A stretch of DNA of 45,323 bases from Deltaproteobacteria bacterium (GCA_019309045.1 JAFDGZ010000038.1:1-45323), one strand, 5' to 3'; positions 33,161 to 42,350 are shown, counted from the first letter of the stretch. Numbers and translations are program-made. Notes: a model not told the origin generated them from the letters alone.

Positions 33161-34057
33161 ATGAATTTAACCGCTGTAGTGCTCGTTTTGCTATCTGCCG
33201 CCATTCATGTGGGTTGGAATTTCCTGACCAAATCCAGTGAAAGCCCCATGGCGTTTTCACTGTTGAAGGGTACTTTTTTGCTTGCCTTTGGGGCAGTGGT
33301 GCTGCTGAGCATACCTGGACAGATGATTCCGCAGGAACTGTGGATCTATGTCCTGGCCTCCGGGGTGATACACGGTATATATATTCTAGCCCTTAGTATT
33401 GCCTATGAAACGGGTGACATTTCGTATGTCTATCCCATTGCCAGGTCGGCACCGGCACTGGTGCCTGTTGCCGCTTTTTTCATACTCGGAGAAACGATCA
33501 CTTGGCGTGGTGGTATCGGCATTGCGATTGTCATGACCTGCGTCTTGCTGCTCCAGTTCAGAAACAGCGGTGATTCTGAGGGGGAAGGACTCAGGACATC
33601 CATTCGCAAGAAAGACACCCGTTGGGCCTTCATTACCCTGGGGGCGGTGGTGGCCTACACCCTGGTGGACAAAGCAGCAATGGTCAGCTTCAGCAACCAC
33701 CCAGAGATGCCGACGAGTGTTCGTGGACCGGTTTTTTTTCTCCTCCAGGTGATGCTCTGCTATTTGCTATTCTGGGGCTACTGGTTGATAAAGAAAAAAC
33801 TGGCAATCAGAGAAGTGTGGAAAAGAGAATGGCCGCGCGGGCTGGTAGCAGCTGCTGGCACACTGGCTTCATATAGTTTGATCCTGCACGTCATGCAGAC
33901 AGAAGAGGTCAGCTACATCGTCACTCTCCGCCAGGCTAGCGTGCTTCTAGCCGTACTGGTGGGCTGGTTCATTTTGCGGGAGCCGTATGGCAAGCAGCGG
34001 CTGATTCTTTCTGGAGCCATGGTGGTAGGATTCTATCTGGTGGCAACAGCAGCCTGA
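33161..34057 (+). CDS. EamA/DMT family transporter
   Basis: A drug/metabolite transporter family membrane protein of 298 residues with ten predicted helices arranged as two EamA repeats. The first ends near SYVYPIARSAPALVPVAAFFILGE, and the second near SYIVTLRQASVLLAVLVGWFILREP. The repeated pattern with a Pro/Arg-containing helix followed by LGE or LRE is the family signature. Substrate is unknown; members export amino acids, metabolites or drugs. It is convergent with the Fbp-type ABC operon. Confidence 0.88.
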   Translation: MNLTAVVLVLLSAAIHVGWNFLTKSSESPMAFSLLKGTFLLAFGAVVLLSIPGQMIPQELWIYVLASGVIHGIYILALSIAYETGDISYVYPIARSAPALVPVAAFFILGETITWRGGIGIAIVMTCVLLLQFRNSGDSEGEGLRTSIRKKDTRWAFITLGAVVAYTLVDKAAMVSFSNHPEMPTSVRGPVFFLLQVMLCYLLFWGYWLIKKKLAIREVWKREWPRGLVAAAGTLASYSLILHVMQTEEVSYIVTLRQASVLLAVLVGWFILREPYGKQRLILSGAMVVGFYLVATAA

Positions 34058-34142
34058 CAGAAAAGGGAGTTTTGCAAAAAAGTAGCAGAAGATCATAGCC
34101 TTGTGCAGTTTGAATGCCATTGACAAAAGTGGCAGTCGAAAG

Positions 34143-35222
34143 TCAAACGTCTGTTTTCTTCACATAGACAGTAAGGGTATCGAGAGCCACAGCCACATTA
34201 GTCCCCCGGGCACGAAAGTGCGTCGGGTTTGCATCGTCAAGAGAGATGAGGTGGCCATTGGCCACTTCTATCTCGTATCTGGCCAGAGAACCGAGAAAAA
34301 AAGCATTTTTAATTTTCCCCCTGAGTGCTGCCTCACCTTCTTCTGCAAAGCGTAGCATCTCGGGACGGGCAACGATGGTCACCTCCTCACCCTCTTCAAA
34401 GCGGTCATCCACCTCCACCTCGAAGACGGCCTCATAGAGACTGATCTGCACCCGGTTTCCTGTCATTTTCTGCACCGTACCGTGCAGGTAGTTGGTTATG
34501 CCTATAAACTCGGCAACGAACTTGGTTGCCGGTCTGCGGTATATTTCTATGGGTGAGCCCACCTGTTCGATACGTCCCTGATTCATTACTAGCATAGTAT
34601 CCGAGATGCTGGTGGCCTCTTCCTGATCGTGGGTTACGTAGATGGTGGTGATTCCCAGCCGTTCCTGCAGGTTCCGAATCTCCCCCCGCATGTAGAGACG
34701 CAGTTTGGCATCAAGATTCGACAGAGGTTCGTCAAAGAGCAAGACCTGTGGTTCGTTCACCAGCACCCGGGCAATGGCCACCCGCTGCTGCTGGCCGCCG
34801 GAAAGCTGGTCAGGCATCCGATCTTCCATGCCGCCGAGTTGCAGGAGTTCGAGGCCGGCTGCCACTTTTTTCTTTATCTCCGCCGCCGGAAGCTTTTTGA
34901 TCTTGAGGCCGTAGGCAACATTTTCGAACACAGTCATATGTGGAAAAAGAGCATAATTCTGAAATACGGTCCCTGTTGGCCTCTGGTAAGGAGGCAGATG
35001 GTTGACCCGTTTTCCTCCCACAACTATGTCGCCCTCCTCGGGCTCGTAAAAGCCTGCGATACATCGCAGGGTAGTAGTCTTGCCGCAGCCACTCGGACCC
35101 AAAAGAGTAGTGAGTTTGCCAGCCTCGAAATCATGGCTGAACCGATCTACAGCGAGTATTTCCTCTCCCTTTTTGCCAAAGCGCTTGGTGACGTTCTTCA
35201 AAAGAACAGGGACCCTGGTCAT
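34143..35222 (-). CDS. Fe3+/spermidine-type ABC transporter ATPase (FbpC/PotA-like)
   Basis: A 359-residue ATPase of the CUT1-like group. Walker A LLGPSGCGKTTTLRCIAGF near residue 41, VFQNYALFPHMTVFENVAYG (Q-loop), [19 protein letters not shown], Walker B VLLFDEPLSNLDAKL and the H-loop IYVTHDQEEATSISD are followed by a C-terminal TOBE domain (about residues 275-355). It lies downstream of its permease (28 bp gap) and binding protein. Substrate is unproven: ferric iron, phosphonate, thiamine or putrescine systems all use this type. Confidence 0.92.
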   Translation of the reverse strand: MTRVPVLLKNVTKRFGKKGEEILAVDRFSHDFEAGKLTTLLGPSGCGKTTTLRCIAGFYEPEEGDIVVGGKRVNHLPPYQRPTGTVFQNYALFPHMTVFENVAYGLKIKKLPAAEIKKKVAAGLELLQLGGMEDRMPDQLSGGQQQRVAIARVLVNEPQVLLFDEPLSNLDAKLRLYMRGEIRNLQERLGITTIYVTHDQEEATSISDTMLVMNQGRIEQVGSPIEIYRRPATKFVAEFIGITNYLHGTVQKMTGNRVQISLYEAVFEVEVDDRFEEGEEVTIVARPEMLRFAEEGEAALRGKIKNAFFLGSLARYEIEVANGHLISLDDANPTHFRARGTNVAVALDTLTVYVKKTDV

Positions 35223-35250
35223 ACTGATCTCCTAACACTCAACAGTACCG

Positions 35251-36930
35251 TCACATACGAAACATGGAAGCAGTGGCTCCGGTTAATTTGTAGAGAAGCA
35301 CAAGGAGTAAAATCACCATCGCCATAAGCAGGCTTGACATGGCAGCTGCCACGCCGAGAGAGCCGGCCTCAACAAAATTATAAATATCTACTGCCATGAC
35401 TCGCCATTTGGGGGTGACGAGAAAGATGGTGGAAGTAAGTTCCGTGATCGCTCGAATAAAGGCAAAGGTGAGTCCAGCAATAAATGCAGGTTTCAACAGA
35501 GGAAGCACCACCCGGCGAAATGTGGTGAACCAGGTGGCCCCCAGGTCTGCGGAAGCCTCTTCCAGGACCACATCGATCTGCTTGAGAGTGGATACACCTG
35601 TTCTCAGACCGAAAGGCATTCGCCTGATTACATAATCAACGATGATAATGAGAGCAGTGCCGGTGAGTATCAATGGCGGTCTGTTAAAAGCTACTACAAA
35701 GCCGAGGCCCATCATGGTTCCTGGCACGGCATACGGCAGCATAGCCACAAAATCCATGGCCTTTCTGCCGGCAAAGTTCTGTCTTTCTATGAGGTAGGCT
35801 ATGACAACTCCTACCAGGGCTGCGCCCAGTGCTCCCACCGATGACATCCAGAGGCTGTTGATGACAGAGCGGCCGGCATTTTCCAGCAAAAGGCGGTAGT
35901 GGTCCAGGGTGAACGAGTTGTCCACCCCCCAGACCTTGGCGAAGCCTCCGGCAAAAATCACCAGGTACTGCACGAGTACAATTACCGACATGAAAGCGAG
36001 AAAAGCAAAGAGCGGCCATTTTATCTTCGGCGGCGTGGGCCTTACGTCTGCGTGCGCAGGTGCGCCTGTGACCGTCACATAGGAGCGCTTTGATTTGTAC
36101 ACACTTTGCAGATAGAAGAGAACAAAAGAAGGAATGAGCAGGATGATACTGATGGTGGTTCCCATGCCCCAGTCCATGACCCCCAGGGTCTGCATGACTG
36201 CTTCAACGGCAAGCACAGATAGTCCGCCGCCCAGAAGGGCAGGCGCCCCGAAGGCACTCAGGTTGGTCATGAAAATGAGCAGGGTGGCTGCCATGAGGGC
36301 CGGGGTGATGAGCGGCAAGGTGATGGTGCGAAAAACTCTGAAGTCTCTAGCGCCAAGATCCTGAGCCGAATCCTCCAGGGATCTGTCAAAGCTGCTGAAG
36401 GAGGCCGAGGTCACCAGAAACGCCAGGGGAAATGTGGTAATTATCTGCGAGATTACCACGCCATGCCAGCCATAGATGATGAATTTGAAATGGAAAAATT
36501 TCTGCAAATAGATATTGATGAGACCAACGCGTCCGAGCAGCAAGATGAAGGCAAAGGCGTTCACAAAGGGTGGGGTGATCATGGGCAGGATTGCTGTTAC
36601 CATGAAGAGTGGCTTCAAGGGAACTGTGCTTCTGGTGAGTGCATAGCCAAACAGTGTGCCCACAAAGAGAGCGCCGACAGTGGCGAAAATTGAAATGTAG
36701 AGGGTGTTGTAGAGAACGTTGCGAAAATAGGGATTGGTGAAGAAGTGGAGGTAATTGTTGAGACCGATAAACAGGCCGTTTTCGTCCAGGGCGCTCTGGC
36801 GGAATACCGAGTAGAGAGGATAGAGGACGAACCAGACCAGCATGATGAAACAGAAGATGACCAGAGAGAAGACAAGCGGCTCTCTGGTCAGTCTTCTTAT
36901 TTCTCCAAGTTTTTCACTAATAATGTGCAT
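35251..36930 (-). CDS. Fused double-permease of an Fbp-type ABC importer
   Basis: A 559-residue protein with two tandem BPD_transp_1 domains and about twelve helices. Each half has its own EAA loop: DSAQDLGARDFRVFRTITLPL near residue 185 and EASADLGATWFTTFRRVVLP near residue 463, both touching the ATPase. Fusion of the two permeases is normal for the FbpB/AfuB and ThiP types. It sits between the solute-binding gene (133 bp upstream) and the ATPase gene. Confidence 0.92.
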   Translation of the reverse strand: MHIISEKLGEIRRLTREPLVFSLVIFCFIMLVWFVLYPLYSVFRQSALDENGLFIGLNNYLHFFTNPYFRNVLYNTLYISIFATVGALFVGTLFGYALTRSTVPLKPLFMVTAILPMITPPFVNAFAFILLLGRVGLINIYLQKFFHFKFIIYGWHGVVISQIITTFPLAFLVTSASFSSFDRSLEDSAQDLGARDFRVFRTITLPLITPALMAATLLIFMTNLSAFGAPALLGGGLSVLAVEAVMQTLGVMDWGMGTTISIILLIPSFVLFYLQSVYKSKRSYVTVTGAPAHADVRPTPPKIKWPLFAFLAFMSVIVLVQYLVIFAGGFAKVWGVDNSFTLDHYRLLLENAGRSVINSLWMSSVGALGAALVGVVIAYLIERQNFAGRKAMDFVAMLPYAVPGTMMGLGFVVAFNRPPLILTGTALIIIVDYVIRRMPFGLRTGVSTLKQIDVVLEEASADLGATWFTTFRRVVLPLLKPAFIAGLTFAFIRAITELTSTIFLVTPKWRVMAVDIYNFVEAGSLGVAAAMSSLLMAMVILLLVLLYKLTGATASMFRM

Positions 36931-37063
36931 CTAGCCTTACTGGGGCATGAGGGCATCATGCTCATACCCTCGCATGAGAAAAATGGGTTTTTTTCAGATA
37001 TCATTATCGCTGACCGATGACAAACAGTAGAGTAAAATCGAGCCAGCTTTTCCAAAGGGGTCT

Positions 37064-38110
37064 CTACTTCTTCCTCGCCTTCCACTCGTAGATATTGAAC
37101 TGCCCGATTATCTCCTTTTTATACTTGGCTCCCCACAGGTAGTCGTCGTTGAAAATGTTCAGTTCACTGAGGGGCACGGCCCCTTTTGGCCTGTCTACAT
37201 CAGGTCGAACCGAATAGTTTCCCGTCTCCTTCGCCAGTTCCTGTGCTTCTTTTGAGAGCATAAAGTTGAGAAAAGCCTTGGCCCCCTCCGGATTGGGAGA
37301 GTTCGCCACCAGAGCTGTGCACGAAGGCTCGGCATAGATGGGACTCGGGAACACAGGAACAATTGGATAGCCCTCCTCCTGCAGCATGTAGACTCTATCG
37401 TAGAAGGTAATGCCCACAGGATACTCACCCCTGGCTACCATCTTGCTGGGAGCGCTGCCGCTCCTGGTATACTGGGCCACATTGGCCATGAGCTTTTTCA
37501 AATAACTCCAGCCGCCTTTTGATTCAATGCCTGTCTCACCGGGTTTCCGGTACATTTGCAAGATGGTGGTGACAAAGGCATAGGCTGTGCCCGAGGCTGC
37601 GGGATGGGGCATGACGATCTTCCCCTTCCACTTTGGATCCAGAAGATCCTCATAGTTTTTCGGAGGCGGCACATTCATTTCCTTGAGCAGTTTGCTGTTG
37701 TAGCAAAATACCAGAGGATACATGGTGGTTCCCATGATGTAGTCATCATTCGGATAGGTATAGCGTTTGAGCACATATTTGGCATTGGGGGGATTGTAGG
37801 GAGCAATCAAGCCCTGCTCCCTCGCCTTGACTAGATAGGCCGCTCTGACAGAATGCCAGACGTCAGCCTGGGGACGGGCTTTTTCCACCCGCAGCCGCGC
37901 GGCGATCTCTCCTGTGGAAATATTGATGCTCTCCGCTTTGATGCCGGTTTTCTCTTCAAAGAGTGCGGTAAATTTCTTCATGACCTTGTCTTTCCAGGGA
38001 GAGTAAATGAGGATTTTCCCCCCGGCGGTGGCATTCACCGGGCCCAGGATCGGCCACGAGAGCAATGCTGCCAGGGCCAGACACACAAAAACCCTTTTTT
38101 TTGTCCTCAT
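37064..38110 (-). CDS. Extracellular solute-binding protein of the Fbp-type importer
   Basis: A 348-residue periplasmic binding protein (SBP_bac_1/SBP_bac_6 type) with a signal peptide ending near residue 30. The N-lobe begins KILIYSPWKDKVMKKFTALF, with VWHSVRAAYLVKAREQGLI and DDYIMGTTMYPLVFCYN following. The C-lobe has GITFYDRVYMLQEEGYPIV and EGAKAFLNFMLSKEAQELA. It resembles ferric iron-binding FbpA and AfuA proteins, but the tyrosine pair that binds iron cannot be placed with confidence. A very strong AAAAGGAGATG Shine-Dalgarno precedes the ATG. Confidence 0.9.
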   Translation of the reverse strand: MRTKKRVFVCLALAALLSWPILGPVNATAGGKILIYSPWKDKVMKKFTALFEEKTGIKAESINISTGEIAARLRVEKARPQADVWHSVRAAYLVKAREQGLIAPYNPPNAKYVLKRYTYPNDDYIMGTTMYPLVFCYNSKLLKEMNVPPPKNYEDLLDPKWKGKIVMPHPAASGTAYAFVTTILQMYRKPGETGIESKGGWSYLKKLMANVAQYTRSGSAPSKMVARGEYPVGITFYDRVYMLQEEGYPIVPVFPSPIYAEPSCTALVANSPNPEGAKAFLNFMLSKEAQELAKETGNYSVRPDVDRPKGAVPLSELNIFNDDYLWGAKYKKEIIGQFNIYEWKARKK

Positions 38111-38540
38111 GGTATCATCTCCTTTTCGCTAAGATTATGGTTAGGTGTAGGCTGCCCAAGCAAAAGCAAATTGCTTTCTCACCCCCCTTCTTTGCAGCCA
38201 ATCTTCCCTCGAGTGGTTGCTCCGATCATAATCAGATACCGTTATTGCCAGCAGCATCAGTGTCCCTAAAAAGGGGCGCACCAAAGTATCTCGTTTACCA
38301 ACATCGACTATGGTCTAATTGTGGGGCATTCCCCACTGGTTTCTTGGGCCTGGCCAATAGCAGAAGGTATACCACTAGGTTCAGGTTTTGTTCATCTCCA
38401 GGCGCTGTGGCGAGATCCGGCTTTGATATGATTTAAGATTTTACCTCTTTTTTCTTCCAGTCGGTAGCATTAATATCCAGCAGGCGAGCATTTTTGCCAG
38501 AAGATAGGAATACGGCCATCATTCCGCATTGTCTCTTTTG
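38111..38540. other. Gene-free stretch between the solute-binding gene and deoC
   Basis: 430 bp without a convincing gene on either strand. It is the leader of the Fbp-type operon on the minus strand. One short hairpin, GTGGGG-CATT-CCCCAC, is at 38321-38336, without a T run. No riboswitch consensus was recognised. Confidence 0.4.
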
Positions 38541-39203
38541 CTATCTTATTTGGTTAATAATTCCCACGCTGGCACTAGTTCCCAACCTGTTGGCCCCGGC
38601 CGCAATCATGTGCAGAGCATCCTCCAGGGTTTTGATGCCGCCGGCAGCCTTGACGCCAAAGTCGCTGCCAACTGTCTGGCGCAGCAGTTTCACATCCTCC
38701 ACCGTGGCCCCGCCCACCGCAAAGCCTGTAGAGGTCTTGACAAAGGCTGCTCCTGCCTCCTTTGCAAGCAGACAACCTCTTCTTTTTTCTTCGTCCGTCA
38801 GATAGCAGATCTCGAGGATCACCTTCACCGGATTGCCGGTGGCAGCATCGACCACGGCGCGGATATCGGTGAGCACCGTCTCATCGTCCCCTTCTTTCAA
38901 GGCGTCAAGCCGCATGACCATATCGATTTCCCTGGCGCCCGACCTCACCGCCTCCCGGGTTTCCCTGGCCTTTGTCGCTGGAGAATGAGTTCCCAGCGGG
39001 AAGCCCACTACCGAGCATACCAGCACGTCCGCAGCGCGCAGGCAGCGCACCGCCTCCTCCACGTGGACAGGATTGACACACACCGCCTTGAAGCCGTAGC
39101 CCACGGCTTCGGAGCAGAGCCGCTGTATGTCTTGTCGACCGGCAAAGGGTTTGAGCAAAGAATGGTCTATCATTGCTGCCAGTTGCTGTGGAGTAATGTT
39201 CAT
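38541..39203 (-). CDS. deoC: Deoxyribose-phosphate aldolase
   Basis: Splits 2-deoxyribose 5-phosphate into acetaldehyde and glyceraldehyde 3-phosphate in deoxynucleoside breakdown. The 220-residue protein has the class I aldolase barrel. ALSDDT-like MIDHSLLKP is at the N-terminus, AVCVNPVHVEEAVRCL near residue 40, EIDMVMRLDALKEGD near residue 92, and the Schiff-base Lys156 is in GAAFVKTSTGF. Lys185 lies in GVKAAGGI. No other nucleoside catabolism gene is adjacent. GGAGAC precedes the ATG. Confidence 0.95.
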   Translation of the reverse strand: MNITPQQLAAMIDHSLLKPFAGRQDIQRLCSEAVGYGFKAVCVNPVHVEEAVRCLRAADVLVCSVVGFPLGTHSPATKARETREAVRSGAREIDMVMRLDALKEGDDETVLTDIRAVVDAATGNPVKVILEICYLTDEEKRRGCLLAKEAGAAFVKTSTGFAVGGATVEDVKLLRQTVGSDFGVKAAGGIKTLEDALHMIAAGANRLGTSASVGIINQIR

Positions 39204-39346
39204 ATCTGTCTCCTTGGTCTAAAGATCATCCAATCAAGGACTATGCGGCTAAAACCTTAAAGAGGATTCCTGGGCCCGGGAGGAGAAAAATCCGAGGGAG
39301 AATCGACAGCCAGGCGGCAAATTTACCGGAGCCGTGAACAACCAAC

Positions 39347-39484
39347 ATGAGAGGGCTCCACCCTTTCCGCAAAGTCAGACTGAGGGACTATGGCATCGTC
39401 TATGAGATACAAGAAAGCCGCCTCGTGATTGTAGTCCTGACGATTGCCCTTCGCGACATTGGCTGTCGACGCTTGATTAGATAA
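39347..39484 (+). pseudogene. RelE/ParE-type toxin remnant
   Basis: A 45-codon plus-strand frame reads VRLRDYGIVYEIQESRLVIV, matching the central RxGDYRxxYEI...LVIxV strand pattern of RelE toxins, and then ends in an altered RDIGCRR instead of the usual GHRxxVY. The N-terminal helices are missing and no antitoxin gene is upstream. It sits in the 336 bp gap between cobS and deoC, which otherwise holds no gene. Confidence 0.5.
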
Positions 39485-39539
39485 ATAGCCCCACCCCTAT
39501 GTGGCCTTCTTGGGCCGCAGAGGTTCCGCTTTGCTGCAA

Positions 39540-40319
39540 TCAATTGGCAAATATCTCCCAGCTGCTGTAGGTGGTGACTGTGGGGCCAAGCGCTGCCAGC
39601 AGCATGAAGAGAGCTGTTTCCACCAGCTCATTGGCAGCGCCAAGCATATCACCGCTGATGCCTCCGAGTCGCTTGCCGCACCAGCGGCCATATAGCCGGG
39701 AAACTGTGACTGCCACCGTGAACAAGACGACTCCAGGAGGACCAAAGACCACGGCGAGGACTAGAGTAAACCCGAGAGCACTATAGCGGTGTCGGCTGGT
39801 AGCAGCTTCCACAAAACTGCTGGCGGTGCCGCCTTCAGCCCGGGCATAGGGCAGCTGCACGGCCAGGTCCACCTGGATGGCACGCGCTATGGCAAAAATG
39901 AGCACGAGCCACAGGGTGGTCCCGCCGGCGACCATTCTTGCAAAAGCAAGCCATTTGAGAAGGAGTACCAGGGCCACCGCGATGGCTCCGAATACCCCCA
40001 GATGAGAATCCTTCATGATGGCGAGTCTTTCATGTTTGTCCCAGCTGCCGCCGATGGCGTCCACAAGATCAGCAAGGCCGTCTAGGTGAAGAGCGCGGGT
40101 AAGGACAATATGGGCTGCGACCATGAGGCCGGCAACTCCGGCAGGCCAGCCGTTGCCCGGAATAAGATTACCGAGCAGCCCAGCTGCCCAGAGACAGAGG
40201 CCGAGCAGGCAGCCTACCAGAGGAAAGTACGGCAGGGAAGCAGCCGGGTTCTCTGCCTCCCGGCCTGGGATCGGCAAAATGGTCAGAGTGCGGATGGCGG
40301 TGGTGAGCTCTGGTAGCAT
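39540..40319 (-). CDS. cobS: Adenosylcobinamide-GDP ribazoletransferase (cobalamin 5'-phosphate synthase)
   Basis: An integral membrane enzyme that joins activated cobinamide to alpha-ribazole (phosphate), completing the nucleotide loop. The 259-residue protein has several hydrophobic helices and the family core ALHLDGLADLVDAIGGS near residue 78, with KDSHLGVFGAIA following. A C-terminal GGISGDMLGAANELVE is also typical. It is the last gene of the cobO-cbiR-cobU-cobS run, 108 bp after cobU. CobT and CobC, which make the ribazole, are not in the window. Confidence 0.94.
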   Translation of the reverse strand: MLPELTTAIRTLTILPIPGREAENPAASLPYFPLVGCLLGLCLWAAGLLGNLIPGNGWPAGVAGLMVAAHIVLTRALHLDGLADLVDAIGGSWDKHERLAIMKDSHLGVFGAIAVALVLLLKWLAFARMVAGGTTLWLVLIFAIARAIQVDLAVQLPYARAEGGTASSFVEAATSRHRYSALGFTLVLAVVFGPPGVVLFTVAVTVSRLYGRWCGKRLGGISGDMLGAANELVETALFMLLAALGPTVTTYSSWEIFAN

Positions 40320-40427
40320 GGCGGATTCTTCATCTGATGGGGCAGCAGCATCTCTTATTTCGTAATGCAGCTGGCCGAAGCCTGTGGCGGATCGACCCCT
40401 TTATCTGCTTGACGATTATACTCGGAC

Positions 40428-40946
40428 TCACCATTTGAGCCGCACAGGAATGCCGCTAACCAGGAAAAAGACCTCCTGGGCGCACCGGGCAAGGTGCTGA
40501 TTTATTTTTCCGGCAAGATCGCGAAATTCTCTAGTTTTCCTGTCAGCAGGAACGATTCCCATGCCAACTTCATTGGTCACCACAATGAGGTGGCAGGGAG
40601 GCGCCTGTAACTGTTCCAAAAAGTCGTCAATTTCCCCTGAGCTCTCATTGCTGATGCGCTTTCTGTAGAACAGATTGCCGAGCCAGACAGTGATGCAATC
40701 TATAAGGGCCACCGAGGTGTTGGCAGGCATAGCCCTGAGTGCTGCAGCTGGGTCGAGCGGCTCTTCAATGAGAGTGAAGGAAGGGTCGCGCTCCAGCTGA
40801 TGCCTGGCAATACGGCTGGCCATTTCGGGATCTGTTGGTTCCGCGGTGGCAATGAAGACTTTGTGGGCGTAGGGTGCTGCCAGGTGCAGGGCATAGCTGC
40901 TCTTGCCGCTTCTGCTGCCACCGGTAACAAGAACAAGACGACTCAT
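40428..40946 (-). CDS. cobU: Adenosylcobinamide kinase / guanylyltransferase
   Basis: Phosphorylates adenosylcobinamide and transfers GMP to give adenosylcobinamide-GDP. The 172-residue protein has the P-loop VTGGSRSGKSSYA (residues 7-19), FIATAEPTDPEM, the guanylylated histidine His49 in RIARHQLERD, and LIEEPLDPA. VALIDCITVWLGNLF and VVTNEVGMGIVP complete the pattern. Its start overlaps cbiR by 4 bp. Confidence 0.95.
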   Translation of the reverse strand: MSRLVLVTGGSRSGKSSYALHLAAPYAHKVFIATAEPTDPEMASRIARHQLERDPSFTLIEEPLDPAAALRAMPANTSVALIDCITVWLGNLFYRKRISNESSGEIDDFLEQLQAPPCHLIVVTNEVGMGIVPADRKTREFRDLAGKINQHLARCAQEVFFLVSGIPVRLKW

Positions 40947-41743
40947 GGGCAGAACTTCTCCACTACAGCACGAGATACCTGTAAATCTTGTTTGCTGAAC
41001 ACTTCCAGGGTGACCACTATGTCCCTGGCCTGGGCCAGGGAGAGCAGGCTGGAAAAGAGGGTGCTCATGATGTCATCCGGCGCTTCTCCAAGATCGCGGT
41101 GATCACGACCTGAGCGGATGCCATGCAGATGCACCACCCGGATGGATTTTCTGTAACGCTCGAGATAGCGCTGCAGAGGCTGCTTGTAGAGGATGACATG
41201 GCCCACATCGAGGCACACACTGAGGTGCAGACCATGGATAAGGTCTTCCACCAGATGAAAGGGATAATCGAGTGTTTCCACACAGATAAGTTCTGCAGAA
41301 ACTCCATGGTCGACAATGGTGCCGATCGAGAGGCTCAGATTATGAAGCCATTGAGAAATATTGTGCTCAGGCAGGCCCTGGAAATGGACGATGTAGCCAT
41401 GAGGCTTCAGTGGTGCAGTGGCAGTGATGGCCCGCAGACATTTGCCCACGGACTTGCTGCGGATGTCGGTGTCCAGGTCTCCGAGCTGGATATCCAGAGG
41501 AAGGTGAATCGTGTAGCTCAGGTCACACTGGTTGGCAATTGTTTTGAGTTGGCGAATTTCTTCCTGGCTGGGGTAGTTGGCCAACTCATCCGATTCAAAA
41601 AGAACAATTTCAATGTCGTCCACTTCAGAGGCGAGTTTGCAGACATTGGTGAGGATATCTGTTGGATAAATATATGATGTGGTGCCGAGTCGAAAGGGAA
41701 AACGTCGCGTTGCTGGGAAACTGCTGCTTACAGTCAAGGTCAT
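40943..41743 (-). CDS. cbiR: Cobamide-remodelling phosphodiesterase (CbiR), AP-endonuclease-2-like TIM barrel
   Basis: A 266-residue xylose-isomerase-like barrel. Metal-ligand positions appear in strand ends: IVLFESDELANYP, YTIHLPLDIQLGD, YIVHFQGLPEHN, ICVETLDYPFHLVEDL, VCLDVGHVI, VVHLHGIRSGRDHRDLGEAP and VVTLEVFSKQDL. This is the pattern of CbiR, which hydrolyses the nucleotide-loop phosphoester of cobamides to yield an alpha-riboside plus cobinamide phosphate, so that cells can replace a foreign lower ligand. It overlaps cobO and cobU by 4 bp each. Placement between an adenosyltransferase and CobU strongly supports remodelling. The catalytic activity itself is inferred from family and context. 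Confidence 0.88.
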   Translation of the reverse strand: MTLTVSSSFPATRRFPFRLGTTSYIYPTDILTNVCKLASEVDDIEIVLFESDELANYPSQEEIRQLKTIANQCDLSYTIHLPLDIQLGDLDTDIRSKSVGKCLRAITATAPLKPHGYIVHFQGLPEHNISQWLHNLSLSIGTIVDHGVSAELICVETLDYPFHLVEDLIHGLHLSVCLDVGHVILYKQPLQRYLERYRKSIRVVHLHGIRSGRDHRDLGEAPDDIMSTLFSSLLSLAQARDIVVTLEVFSKQDLQVSRAVVEKFCP

Positions 41744-42255
41744 TTTTCCACGCCGGTCCTGGCAGCTACTCCCTGTTGGAAGTAATGTTTGACTTCCTGC
41801 ATTTCTGTAACGAGATCAGCTCTGGCTATCAGGGCAGGATGTGCGTGGCGGCCGGTAAAGACCAGTTCCACCTGCTGCGGCCGGAGGTCTACGAGTTCGA
41901 TGAGTTGCTCCACACGCACAAGGCCAAGATGTGCAGCCACATTTGCTTCGTCGAGAATTACCAGCCGATAGGTGCCGGAAGTGAGGGCTTTGGTGACCTG
42001 CCCGAGGGCCGCTTGGGCCTGGTGACGATCCCTGTCAGAAGGTTCCCCCTGGATGAAGCCGGGTTTGCCGAAGGTCTCTATGGTGAGGAGATCTGAGAAC
42101 CTGGCCAGGGCAAGGTGCTCACTGTACTGACCACTCTTGAGAAACTGCCCCAGATACACCTTCCAGCCAGCGCCGAGAGCGCGAATGGCCAGGCCTATGG
42201 CAGCGCAAGTCTTTCCCTTGCCATTGCCGGTATAGATATGGACATAGCCTATCAT
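41740..42255 (-). CDS. cobO: Corrinoid adenosyltransferase (CobO/BtuR)
   Basis: Adds the adenosyl upper ligand to cob(I)alamin or earlier corrinoids. The 171-residue protein has the P-loop YTGNGKGKTCAA (Thr16 closing the loop), AIRALGAGWKVYLGQFLK, YRLVILDEANVAAHLGLV (Walker B-like) and VELVFTGRHAHPALIARADLVTEM. The ATG at 42255 is the family start; the frame extends to 42291. It overlaps the cbiR start by 4 bp, opening the salvage operon. Confidence 0.94.
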   Translation of the reverse strand: MIGYVHIYTGNGKGKTCAAIGLAIRALGAGWKVYLGQFLKSGQYSEHLALARFSDLLTIETFGKPGFIQGEPSDRDRHQAQAALGQVTKALTSGTYRLVILDEANVAAHLGLVRVEQLIELVDLRPQQVELVFTGRHAHPALIARADLVTEMQEVKHYFQQGVAARTGVEK

Positions 42256-42350
42256 TTCAGGAGAGCCCTCATGGCAGTCAGTAAGCCGCACACTTACTGC
42301 GAAGACCAGCCTCTTTGAGGTGCCTGTCCTCTGGAGGGAGAGGTAACCTT

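Noticed and set aside
34629-35327. 232-codon plus-strand open frame
   Set aside because: Antisense of the well-supported ABC ATPase gene; motifs belong to the minus strand.
38321-38336. GTGGGG/CCCCAC hairpin as a terminator
   Set aside because: Only six base pairs and no T run on either side.
38529-39260. 243-codon plus-strand open frame
   Set aside because: Antisense of deoC, which has all catalytic residues on the minus strand.
42256-42350. Second cobalamin riboswitch before cobO
   Set aside because: The gap is only 95 bp, too short for the aptamer, and the GCCAGGAGACCTGCC-type box is absent.
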